Source of the DNA: Desmonostoc muscorum LEGE 12446
GTDB lineage: Bacteria; Cyanobacteriota; Cyanobacteriia; Cyanobacteriales; Nostocaceae
DNA: 64,000 nt
Assembly (NCBI RefSeq): GCF_015207005.2
Contig: NZ_JADEXS020000001.1
Span: forward strand, 6,657,001-6,721,000
Direction: 5' to 3'
Part shown: positions 44,940 through 52,755 of the stretch, piece by piece
Numbering within the stretch: position 1 is the stretch's first letter
Layout: every line of letters begins with the position of its first letter
Made by a program: the position numbers and the translations under genes
Notes under the pieces: model-generated
Seen by the model: only the letters and a program-made list of their open reading frames with translations
Database searches by the model: none
What the model was told of the DNA's origin: nothing

Positions 44940-47750
44940 TTAGCTTTCAATTATTTGTTGAATAGCAGCCACTAGTTTGCCAAACCATTCCAGATTTGAG
45001 GGTATATGATTTTTATTATTCCATAGCCATTTAATAGCTGTAGCGAATTCATCAAGCTGCTGGTGACTCATCAAATTGAGAAAAACTTTTTCTCGTGCTT
45101 GCAACCAGTTTTCATCTGTTTGTTGAAGTTCTTGAATTACCCAAAGCTCCATTATTGATGAACTCAAAGAATAAATCTTTTTAGCTTCACCAAAAGTTTG
45201 AGTAAGTATACCTTGTTCTTCCAGTTGGGTTAGCTCTCTCTGCATTTGAGTCAATATCAAATTAAAATCACTCAAGTCAAAGCGCAGCCTTGGATGCAAA
45301 CGTTCTCTCAAACCAGACAGAGCAAAAAGCATTAACAAAGTCTGTTCTACTTCAGAACAACTGTGCCAAATACTTGCGAAAAACTGCTTAGTACTACTTT
45401 CTAATTTATTAACAAATTCTTGAGTATCTACTGGATTTTGGCTTTCTAGTTCTCGGTAAATCAAAGGACTGACAATATTTAGTAAAGTCGGATTCCCACC
45501 AGTAATTTCTCCTATTGCTTCCAGTAATTGTGGTGTAATTGGTTTATTAAATGATTGCAGGAATTGGTCAATTTCGGTATCAGTAAATGTCTGAAGTGGC
45601 AAAAATAAATAATGATTGTACCACGGAGAAGCGTTGGGACTGAGCTTTCGTAGCAGTTGATTAAGACGCTTAAGAGAAGTAACAATCATTGACAGATGTC
45701 GTGCTTCCGCTGAGTGAACAGCCAAATTACGACAGTCCATGAAGAAGTTTTGCATATCTTCTTCCGAGTATTCTGGATTTTGAACAAGAGCTACATCAAA
45801 ATCATCTACTAACAGTACCAAGAATTTTTCTCTTTGCCCAAGTTTCCCTAATACCTGACGCAGACTATCTATAGATGTTTTACCCTTTGCTAAAAGAGTA
45901 TCAATCTTAGTCTGTAATCCTGGTTCAGTGTACAGATTATGCTTCAGGAAGCTGAGTACTTTTTTCCAAAAGCCAGAGGGAGTAAAAGGTAGAATTGTCT
46001 TGCAACTAAAGCGAACAATTACAGCCTGCGATGAATCTAGTTTATGTTCTTGCCATACTTGAGGAGAAGCCGAAGCTATGTAGCGGAGAAAGGAGGTTTT
46101 GCCCATTCCTGGTCCGCCCCAAATCGCCAAGTGACTACGGTTATAAATTTGCTCAAAAGCAGCATCAATTTCACTTTCCCTTCCCACAAATAGTTCTGGA
46201 GAATCTGGGGAGTCGTGTATCTCTAATTGCAATATTTCATCCCGCAGTGGGTGACGTTCTAGTAGCCAAAGACGGATTAATTCTACTTTGACTTTAATGG
46301 GGTTAATATTTAGAAAATCTTTATTAATTAAGAGTTGTATGGCTTCTTTCAAAGCATATGTTATCACAAATCCATAGTCTTCAAGTAACTTTAAAGGGTT
46401 TTCTGAGGTATTTTGTTGTTGAGCCTCTGCTACTGCCGAAAAAACCACCCGCTCTAGGATAGATAAACAATCATAAACTACTGCTAATGGTGCTTGTAGT
46501 GTGTCAAATACTTCGGGGAAAATATACCTCACATTTTCATCAGTGACTTTCCAATTATCTTCACTTCTGGCTTGATTGAACAGCTGAAAACAAATCCCTT
46601 GGGTAAAATAAGGATGTCCTGACGATAGCTTTAGAATTGCTTCTATCGCATCAGGTTCGTATGTCAGAATTCCTTTTGCTGGTCGATTAATTAGCTGCCT
46701 AGCACTGAGTTGATCCAGCAAACCTACTTCGATAATTGGACTATCTTTGAATAATTGCAGCAAACTTGGCATACTATCGAGATATCTGCCAACTACTGCA
46801 ATCACACATAATTTTTCTTGTTGTGTAACTAAATTTTCTAAGAAACGTAAAAATTCAACAGCGTTTTTTGTCTCATTTCCACTGACAACATCAAATTCAT
46901 CTAACAATAAAACCAGTTTGTAATTATCTAGTACTTCGTAAACTAGTGGTAGAAATACAAGAGTAAAAATGCTGTGAATATTTTCTGAATCTGCATTTAA
47001 TAGAGAATCTAGTATAGTATTTTCTAGTTGAAGTTGTTCCACAATGGCATGAGCGATCGCATGTAGTATTTCACCTAGAGTTGAATAGGCGTGTTCTTGT
47101 AAATCGCAAGTTACAAAAACAACTTCATCTTGAGATATAAAAAAGGGAATATTATTTAAAATAGAAGTTTTACCTATACGTCTTTGACCTTGTAATAAGA
47201 TAAATTTTGCATCATCTTGCAAATTGTCTTGTATAAAATTGAAAATATTTTGTCGCCCAAAAAGCATTTCAGGTTTACGAATTGGACTACCAAGAATATA
47301 AGGATTGCGATTATAATTAATCGATGAATTTCTCTCCGATTTTTGAGGAATAGAAGTTACACGTTCGTGAGTGCTAATAATTTCTTGGCTGTGAGTTACC
47401 GCTTGAGTAATGTCAAGATTCAGCACCCTAATTGGCATCCCCCAATTATTCACCAAGGTTACCGTAATTTCTCCCTCCATTTCTTTTTGCGCGGCTGTCA
47501 GCAAAAACTCTGCCGGCCCATAACTCCCGCCAAAGCGGTGTAAAACCACAGCTGGCTCACCCAAAGGCTCACAACTAAACAACGGCGAAGTATCCAACAT
47601 ACAGTAAATTGGATATTCTTCTTCCTCATAAGGCCACTCATCAGATGATTGCAAGTCAATTGTCATTAGGTAAGTTTTATCCACCTCTGCTTGACCCGGG
47701 TAGCTAATAATAGGCTTAATAGATAAAGCTCGTTCCTGAGTATTAGACAT
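44940..47750 (-). CDS. Tandem P-loop ATPase protein of the CHAT/MoxR/vWA operon
   Basis: This 936-residue soluble protein is the last gene of the operon. Residues 1-130 form a beta-rich domain (KPIISYPGQAEVDKTYLMTI, GEPAVVLHRFGGSYGP) of unknown function. Residues about 148-515 are an ATPase paralogous to the two plus-strand genes (NRNPYILGSP, Walker A QRRIGKTS with K194, LVLLLDEFDVVSG, and VELIRLWLLERHPL). Residues about 525-935 form a second, different STAND-like ATPase (FVGRESEIDAAFEQI, Walker A GGPGMGKTS with K551, FLVLLVDDFDVAL), ending in helical repeats. The start lies four bases after the CHAT stop. Such tandem NTPases act as switches that assemble on a signal. I infer it senses or scaffolds and controls the CHAT protease. 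Confidence 0.88.
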   Translation of the reverse strand: MSNTQERALSIKPIISYPGQAEVDKTYLMTIDLQSSDEWPYEEEEYPIYCMLDTSPLFSCEPLGEPAVVLHRFGGSYGPAEFLLTAAQKEMEGEITVTLVNNWGMPIRVLNLDITQAVTHSQEIISTHERVTSIPQKSERNSSINYNRNPYILGSPIRKPEMLFGRQNIFNFIQDNLQDDAKFILLQGQRRIGKTSILNNIPFFISQDEVVFVTCDLQEHAYSTLGEILHAIAHAIVEQLQLENTILDSLLNADSENIHSIFTLVFLPLVYEVLDNYKLVLLLDEFDVVSGNETKNAVEFLRFLENLVTQQEKLCVIAVVGRYLDSMPSLLQLFKDSPIIEVGLLDQLSARQLINRPAKGILTYEPDAIEAILKLSSGHPYFTQGICFQLFNQARSEDNWKVTDENVRYIFPEVFDTLQAPLAVVYDCLSILERVVFSAVAEAQQQNTSENPLKLLEDYGFVITYALKEAIQLLINKDFLNINPIKVKVELIRLWLLERHPLRDEILQLEIHDSPDSPELFVGRESEIDAAFEQIYNRSHLAIWGGPGMGKTSFLRYIASASPQVWQEHKLDSSQAVIVRFSCKTILPFTPSGFWKKVLSFLKHNLYTEPGLQTKIDTLLAKGKTSIDSLRQVLGKLGQREKFLVLLVDDFDVALVQNPEYSEEDMQNFFMDCRNLAVHSAEARHLSMIVTSLKRLNQLLRKLSPNASPWYNHYLFLPLQTFTDTEIDQFLQSFNKPITPQLLEAIGEITGGNPTLLNIVSPLIYRELESQNPVDTQEFVNKLESSTKQFFASIWHSCSEVEQTLLMLFALSGLRERLHPRLRFDLSDFNLILTQMQRELTQLEEQGILTQTFGEAKKIYSLSSSIMELWVIQELQQTDENWLQAREKVFLNLMSHQQLDEFATAIKWLWNNKNHIPSNLEWFGKLVAAIQQIIES

Positions 47751-47754
47751 GAGG

Positions 47755-49047
47755 CTATTTTCCTGATGGGGTAAGCCGGAGTACAGTCATTGGATTGCCG
47801 TAGTAGACATACATGAATGTATTGATAAAGAATTTAAGCTGTTCTGAAGTTGGCTCATCGCCTAAATTTTCTACTGCCTTTGACCGCAGCTTTTTTAATA
47901 GTGCAGCAACAGGAAGGTCAGAGGACTGTGAAAATTCTTGAATTAACTCACAAGCAAAGTCAGATGCAACATCATTATTTACAGCACCTAGTGTACCAAT
48001 TACACCCCGCACTCCTTGCCTCAAAAAAAGTTCTATAAAATTCTTACGATAGCTATGACACTGAACAGGATCACTTACCTCACGAGCAGAATGACAGGCA
48101 TTTATAAAGACAATTCCCTGAGATTTTCGACCCGGATTTAGCGGATGCTTAACTAAATCGTTTAACTTTAACTGTTGCTCCTTATCTTTTTGTGAACCTA
48201 TAGCTATTTCGTCTGGACTATTTCCAAAAAATCCATGACTAGAGATATAAACAAAACTATGGTCAGCGTTATCGCTGTGTAAATAAGTGTGGAAATGCTT
48301 CATCTCATACTGACGACTGTGGTAGATTTCTGCTCGCAAATCTGTTAAAGCTTTAATCTCTTTTTCTACTTGTAATTCTTCGAGTACATACGCTACTGCT
48401 ATACCATAGGAATATTCATGTTTAGGATCTAACACAAGAAAAGGATCACAAGAATCAACACTATCGTTGTTAATATTTCGCCAACGGACTGTTGTAATCA
48501 ATGCACCTATATATTGAGGTGGTGATTGAGCTTTAAAAGGTGTTAATTCTAACATCTCCCAAGGAATTTCAAAATTTGTGTAGTCAACAATTACCAAACA
48601 TAAATTTTCCCCAAACTTGTCCCTTAGACTCATTATCCACTTTGTAAGAGGACTATTTAAATCGGAAAATTCCTTCATATTATTCTTAATATTTTTAGCA
48701 TCGTCTTTGCCATTTATTGGTACTGCTAAAGAAAGATGAGGTTTATTTTCTGGTTGACGTTTTTTTTCTAGTTTTTTGTATGAATTCACTCCCCATATGT
48801 TATATTTATTCTTCCCATCTGTAAAAATATGCAAAATTGCCATATTTTTTGGTGGCTTAGTCGTGATGCAAAGTTCCTTTATCTCGGGTAATTCTTCTTC
48901 TTCTGTTAGAATTACGGTACCTTTTGGTGTAAGCTCTTTGGTTCGCTTTGCTGTCTCTTTAGATTCAGGGAGTGAGTTTTTGGGTTGACTCACACCTTTT
49001 GGTCCAGAGGTCGCTCTTTGACGAAGCTTTGGTTTATCAGCCATCAT
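47755..49047 (-). CDS. CHAT-domain (caspase-like) protease
   Basis: This 430-residue protein has a charged, disordered N-terminus (about 1-55), a helper region, and a CHAT/caspase-fold domain (about 205-425). The catalytic dyad is intact: H271 in FVYISSHGFFGNS and C318 in IVFINACHSAREV. The later GVRGVIGTLGAVNNDVASDF and YYGNPMTVLRL fit the family. CHAT proteases are effectors in several bacterial defence and cell-death systems, often kept inactive until a partner signals. ATG 49047 overlaps the vWA stop codon (ATGA), so translation is coupled. The target is unknown; the tandem ATPase encoded next is a likely controller. Confidence 0.9.
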   Translation of the reverse strand: MMADKPKLRQRATSGPKGVSQPKNSLPESKETAKRTKELTPKGTVILTEEEELPEIKELCITTKPPKNMAILHIFTDGKNKYNIWGVNSYKKLEKKRQPENKPHLSLAVPINGKDDAKNIKNNMKEFSDLNSPLTKWIMSLRDKFGENLCLVIVDYTNFEIPWEMLELTPFKAQSPPQYIGALITTVRWRNINNDSVDSCDPFLVLDPKHEYSYGIAVAYVLEELQVEKEIKALTDLRAEIYHSRQYEMKHFHTYLHSDNADHSFVYISSHGFFGNSPDEIAIGSQKDKEQQLKLNDLVKHPLNPGRKSQGIVFINACHSAREVSDPVQCHSYRKNFIELFLRQGVRGVIGTLGAVNNDVASDFACELIQEFSQSSDLPVAALLKKLRSKAVENLGDEPTSEQLKFFINTFMYVYYGNPMTVLRLTPSGK

Positions 49048-50927
49048 TCCTCCTTCACTATTTCCAGTGGTGGAATATTAGATATAGATGCACCCATTTT
49101 TTCAGCTAGTTCTAAGGGCAAATCTCGATATTGTTTGGGCTGCGGATTCAGCAAAACCGCCTTGACTCTATCTAATTTTCCGATACTTTCAGCAACCTCG
49201 AAAGCATCCTGCACACCTTCATTTTTCACAGGTCGTGTAATACTACCGATGCGACTAGCTGCCAGTGGCACATTCCCCCGCCCGTCAGTAATTACTACCA
49301 ACACCGCCTGTTGTACAGTACTACGTCCGTGTTGCAACGCATGGCGTAGGGTCTGCAACGCTAAATCCAGACCATGAGCAAGGGGAGTCGCCTTACCGGG
49401 TCTTGCTTCTAGTCCCTCATCAATTCGCTCCACAAGTATACTGTGTGCCATGATTCGCTGAGCTTGTAAAAAATTGCTGGCATTTGCTACTCCGACCTGG
49501 ATTAAGCACACGCTAGCCCGCTCTACATACGCCCAACTTAGGTAGGGCAATAATTCTTCTTGCCAGTCGCAATCTTGTAAGCAGGTATGATCGATTACTA
49601 GCATCAGCATTTGCTCTGGTAGGGGCGATCGCCGATAGGAATAAAAATCTGTAGGAGACAACAGCAATAAGGGTTTTTCAGTTCCCCGATACTGTTTGCG
49701 GCGAATTTGCTGATATTTTGCCGCTTCTAGTAACGTCGTCACCAATGCTATGTCTTGGAGAGTCTTTGCTTTCTCTACGCCAATAATGGAACCTCGATCC
49801 GCAGCCTTAGATCGGAAATATCTCGTAGGCAAGCGTAGCGAATCTACTTCCCGCTCAACAGCAGCAGTATCCTCTGGGTAAGGATTTTCTAACTTAGAAG
49901 TCAGGTTGACGGGTATTGGTGATAAAGACTCAGGTTTATCCGGTTGATAAACAGGCTCAGCTATCTTCTTGGTTGCGCCTGGAAGGTTTGGATTTGGGAT
50001 TGATGGCGGTTCTTTTTCTTTAGGCGGGGGTTGTGGGACGGGTTCAGGAATCGGATTTGGTGTTTCTTTTATCGGTTCGCTAATAGGTTCCAAATCAATC
50101 ATCCCAGCAGCAATATCTACATGATTTGCGCCCATTTCATCTGCACCCTCTAGCCGCACATTTGCCAGAGACAATCGTGCTAAAGCAATTTCTCTCCGTG
50201 GGTAAATTTCCGGTTGTGGGGTGTAATCCAGTATCCTGGCTATGGCTTCCGGGGTAATTTGAGGATGATGTTGCAGACCTTTTGTTAGTTTGTCGCTAAT
50301 TTCAATTGGTAGAGGTACAGGTTCAGGTTGCTTGGCTTTTCTTAATCCTTGGTCATCAATCAATTCCAGAATTTCCTTTGCCCTGTCTGTCGTCTTCCTC
50401 ACCTGTCCCTTTAACCGCAGAGCAAACCTGTCTAACAAGTGTGGAGAAACCATTCCCACTTCGCCAGTAGTACAACCCGCCAACCAGCAGATATTTGGTT
50501 GGAATTGGCTCTGCTTTCCGTGACGTTCCAGGTGTGCGACATCTGCTCCCATTAGCACCACACAAGCTCGTGCTGCTGCGAGACTCAGCTTTGTCAAGTC
50601 TGGAATTATCGCCAAGCGAAGTTCGGAATCGTTTGTTAGTAAACCTGGTTTCCATTGCAAGAGTTGTTTTTTTGATTGAGCGCCCAACTGCCAGCTACCC
50701 CAGAGATTTTCCTCAGACTCAAAGCTGTTAAGATAAAGAATCTTCACTGGATACCCAACGACAACTTTCAGCATTTCGGCTGTGATTTGAGCAGTCAGCT
50801 GCAACACTTCCAAAGAGCTATCAAACAGCAGAATACTTCGCAAACCTGGAGTGATGGCAGCACAAGCAAGCGATCGCGTAAATGAGTCACTCAAACTGAG
50901 TTCAAATGATTTTGCCAACTCAGTCAC
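49044..50927 (-). CDS. ChlD-like vWA protein with degenerate MIDAS
   Basis: This 627-residue protein resembles the D subunit of Mg-chelatase in layout. An inactive AAA-like N-terminal part (about 15-275; GCTTGEVGMVSPHLLDRFAL keeps the sensor-like end but no Walker A) is followed by a Pro/Glu-rich linker (about 278-360) and a C-terminal vWA domain (about 430-620). The first MIDAS motif, normally DxSxS, is D446-H-T-C-L. The second loop keeps D548 in ITDGRGNVPL, and KATPLAHGLDLALQTL precedes it as in ChlD. Metal-dependent ligand binding may be altered. It overlaps the MoxR-like gene by eight bases and the CHAT gene by four, so all three are translationally coupled. Confidence 0.88.
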   Translation of the reverse strand: MTELAKSFELSLSDSFTRSLACAAITPGLRSILLFDSSLEVLQLTAQITAEMLKVVVGYPVKILYLNSFESEENLWGSWQLGAQSKKQLLQWKPGLLTNDSELRLAIIPDLTKLSLAAARACVVLMGADVAHLERHGKQSQFQPNICWLAGCTTGEVGMVSPHLLDRFALRLKGQVRKTTDRAKEILELIDDQGLRKAKQPEPVPLPIEISDKLTKGLQHHPQITPEAIARILDYTPQPEIYPRREIALARLSLANVRLEGADEMGANHVDIAAGMIDLEPISEPIKETPNPIPEPVPQPPPKEKEPPSIPNPNLPGATKKIAEPVYQPDKPESLSPIPVNLTSKLENPYPEDTAAVEREVDSLRLPTRYFRSKAADRGSIIGVEKAKTLQDIALVTTLLEAAKYQQIRRKQYRGTEKPLLLLSPTDFYSYRRSPLPEQMLMLVIDHTCLQDCDWQEELLPYLSWAYVERASVCLIQVGVANASNFLQAQRIMAHSILVERIDEGLEARPGKATPLAHGLDLALQTLRHALQHGRSTVQQAVLVVITDGRGNVPLAASRIGSITRPVKNEGVQDAFEVAESIGKLDRVKAVLLNPQPKQYRDLPLELAEKMGASISNIPPLEIVKEE

Positions 50928-51891
50928 CTTCCAGATTTAAAATATCTCTTACAATCAGCTGATATTTTTCATTCCACAGCATCTTGTTGTCTTGGAGACC
51001 TTCAGGGTGACGATGCTGAAGCGCCAGCTGAGCCACAGCTGCCACATGCTCGTTTGTTACTTCTTCTACACCGTGAAGCGCCGCGTAGGCACGAGCTGCC
51101 AAAGCGATAATATAATCACCCCGGTGGCCTTCTGCCTGGACACGTAGTGCTAAGTTGACGCAGTTTCTAGAAATGTTTTCGGGCATTGTAACAGAGGAAA
51201 ACTTTTCCCTTGCTTTTTCCAGTACATCCTTGCGTTTTTTATCTTCTTGTAAAGCGTCATTAATATAAGGTGACGATTTCCCGGATTTGAATTCAGTTAC
51301 TGCTCGATCAAACTCTAAAACTGTTTCTAGAATTTTTACTCGTTCATCTACATTAGTTTCTGCTGTAACGCTGACCATTAAACCAAAGCGGTCTAGTAAC
51401 TGTGGTCGCAGTCCCCCTTCTTCTGGGTTCATCGTTCCCACAAGCGTAAAGGAAACCGACAGCTGTTTATTTTGCCCATCTCGTTGCACTTCCAGCACTC
51501 CTGTGGAGGTGACATCGAGAATAATATTCACAATATGGTCATCAAGTAGATTAACCTCATCAATATAAAGTAAGCTTTTATCTGCATCTTTGAGCAATCC
51601 TGGTTGTGGTTCCGGCTTACTCTGCATTAATTTATCAATGCGCCAACCCCCCACTACTCGGTCTTCTGTAGCATTAATTGGTAAAGTCACCGGGAGTTTA
51701 TCGTACATCATCCTAGTAAAAGCCCGTACTGCCGTAGATTTAGCAGTTCCACGTTGTCCACTGAGTAACACACCACCAATGCGTGGGGCAATATATGCCA
51801 GTTCCAAAGCCAGCTTTACCCGTTCTTGACCAACAATCAGCGTGTAAGGCAATATATTAGCTAATTTAGGCGAAATTGATTTCACACTCAT
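50920..51891 (-). CDS. MoxR/ChlI-like AAA+ ATPase, first gene of the operon
   Basis: This 323-residue AAA+ protein is related to Mg-chelatase I subunits. Residues 8-60 hold IVGQERVKLALELAYIAP and Walker A G45-QRGTAKS52. ATEDRVVGGWRIDKLM is the ChlI-type insert. Walker B is LLYIDEVNLLDDHIV (D111, E112), and GTMNPEEGGLRPQLLDRFGL gives sensor 1 and an arginine finger. The lid domain ends near residue 310. The true ChlI is longer and keeps GDRGTGKST, so this is a paralogue. Together with the vWA protein it should form an ATP-driven ring that remodels a client, most plausibly the CHAT or tandem ATPase protein. ATG 51891 follows a spacer with hairpins. Confidence 0.88.
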   Translation of the reverse strand: MSVKSISPKLANILPYTLIVGQERVKLALELAYIAPRIGGVLLSGQRGTAKSTAVRAFTRMMYDKLPVTLPINATEDRVVGGWRIDKLMQSKPEPQPGLLKDADKSLLYIDEVNLLDDHIVNIILDVTSTGVLEVQRDGQNKQLSVSFTLVGTMNPEEGGLRPQLLDRFGLMVSVTAETNVDERVKILETVLEFDRAVTEFKSGKSSPYINDALQEDKKRKDVLEKAREKFSSVTMPENISRNCVNLALRVQAEGHRGDYIIALAARAYAALHGVEEVTNEHVAAVAQLALQHRHPEGLQDNKMLWNEKYQLIVRDILNLEGD

Positions 51892-51992
51892 ACCAATTTT
51901 GGATTTTGGATTTTGGATTAAAAGCCTTTACTATTGAGAATTCAGAATTCAGAACTCACAATTCAGAAGACTTAGAAAAGAAAAGTAAAGCT

Positions 51993-52028
51993 TGTAGTGA
52001 GCGCTTTAGCGTTGAAGCGCTCACTACA
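51993..52028. repeat. Perfect 14-bp-stem hairpin
   Basis: TGTAGTGAGCGCTT and AAGCGCTCACTACA pair perfectly around an 8-base loop, TAGCGTTG. It lies in the leader region of the MoxR-like operon, about 100 bases upstream of its start codon, and could affect transcription or RNA processing. Confidence 0.75.
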
Positions 52029-52045
52029 AACCTTTACAGCCGACT

Positions 52046-52152
52046 TATACCATTTCACGAAAATCTTGATACATATAGATTTACTGTAGGGGCGCACAGC
52101 TGTGCGCCCCTACCAAGGTATTTGTATCAACTTTAAAGTGAAATGGTATTAC
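52046..52152. repeat. MITE-like element reaching the Trypco1 gene stop codon
   Basis: The left end TTATACCATTTCAC and the right end GTGAAATGGTATTA are inverted. A second inverted block (TTGATACA/TGTATCAA) and a central GTAGGGGCGCAC/GTGCGCCCCTAC hairpin lie inside. The last bases, TTA at 52149-52151, are the stop codon of the small gene on the minus strand. Confidence 0.72.
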
Positions 52153-52625
52153 TTAGGTACTGAATTTACCAATTGTTGAGAAGTGTCCTGAGTTCTTGAT
52201 TCTTGGGGAGTTTCTTTAAGTTTCCATTTCATCGTGACTTGTATTTGTGCTTCCGCACCACCTTTTGCTATTACTGGTATTACTGCACCGAACTCACAAC
52301 CAACTTTTATACCCAGTTGTAGCTGTAATTCGTCGGGTTTGACAGTATCGTGCATTTGTTGAAAATTTTGTATAGCTTGGGCAGCACATTTTCGGGCCAG
52401 TGTTATGCTCTCTCCAAAAACATTGCCCACGTCCTGGGCAGCCTGGGCAGCCTTTTGAGCAGCCTTTTCGGCGGAACCGTCTCTTGTATTCGCCCAGTTG
52501 ACGTTATCTACATCTGCTTGAGGTTGTTCATCTACCTCAATATCTGTTTGAGGTTGTTCATCTACCTCAATGTAAATCTCAACCCGCTGTCCTTCAACGA
52601 AGCTTGTACTTTTAATAATCGGCAC
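52149..52625 (-). CDS. Trypco1-like (CU044_2847-type) small protein
   Basis: This 158-residue protein resembles the Trypco1 family (trypsin-co-occurring domain 1), small beta-rich proteins found beside proteases and NTPases of bacterial conflict systems. Visible parts are an N-terminal strand pair (RVEIYIEVDEQPQ), a helix with A/Q-rich repeats (SAEKAAQKAAQAAQDVGNV), and the C-terminal core (ELQLQLGIKVGCEFGAVIPV, then GGAEAQIQVTMKWKL). A 30-bp tandem duplication gives two copies of EVDEQPQ(T/A)D. It lies 257 bases upstream of the MoxR-like gene on the same strand, separated by two repeat elements, and its stop codon lies in one of them. A role as a membrane- or target-recruiting adaptor is inferred. 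Confidence 0.72.
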   Translation of the reverse strand: MPIIKSTSFVEGQRVEIYIEVDEQPQTDIEVDEQPQADVDNVNWANTRDGSAEKAAQKAAQAAQDVGNVFGESITLARKCAAQAIQNFQQMHDTVKPDELQLQLGIKVGCEFGAVIPVIAKGGAEAQIQVTMKWKLKETPQESRTQDTSQQLVNSVPK

Positions 52626-52755
52626 AGGTATTGCTCCACCTAAGATTTAACTATTCCGTAGGGTAGATACATGTTATCTTTACACTATTACGGATAATTT
52701 TCTCAGTAGGTAGCGATGAGTGGCGATGTCTACGACGAGCTTCGCTAACGCACTT

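Noticed and set aside
49044..50927. True Mg-chelatase subunit D
   Set aside because: Length and linker fit, but the MIDAS motif is not DxSxS and the operon partners are a protease and STAND ATPases.
41332..51891. chlM with ChlI/ChlD-like genes as a chlorophyll cluster
   Set aside because: The ChlI/ChlD-like genes are coupled to CHAT and STAND genes, the vWA site is degenerate, and 7 kb with unrelated genes lies between.
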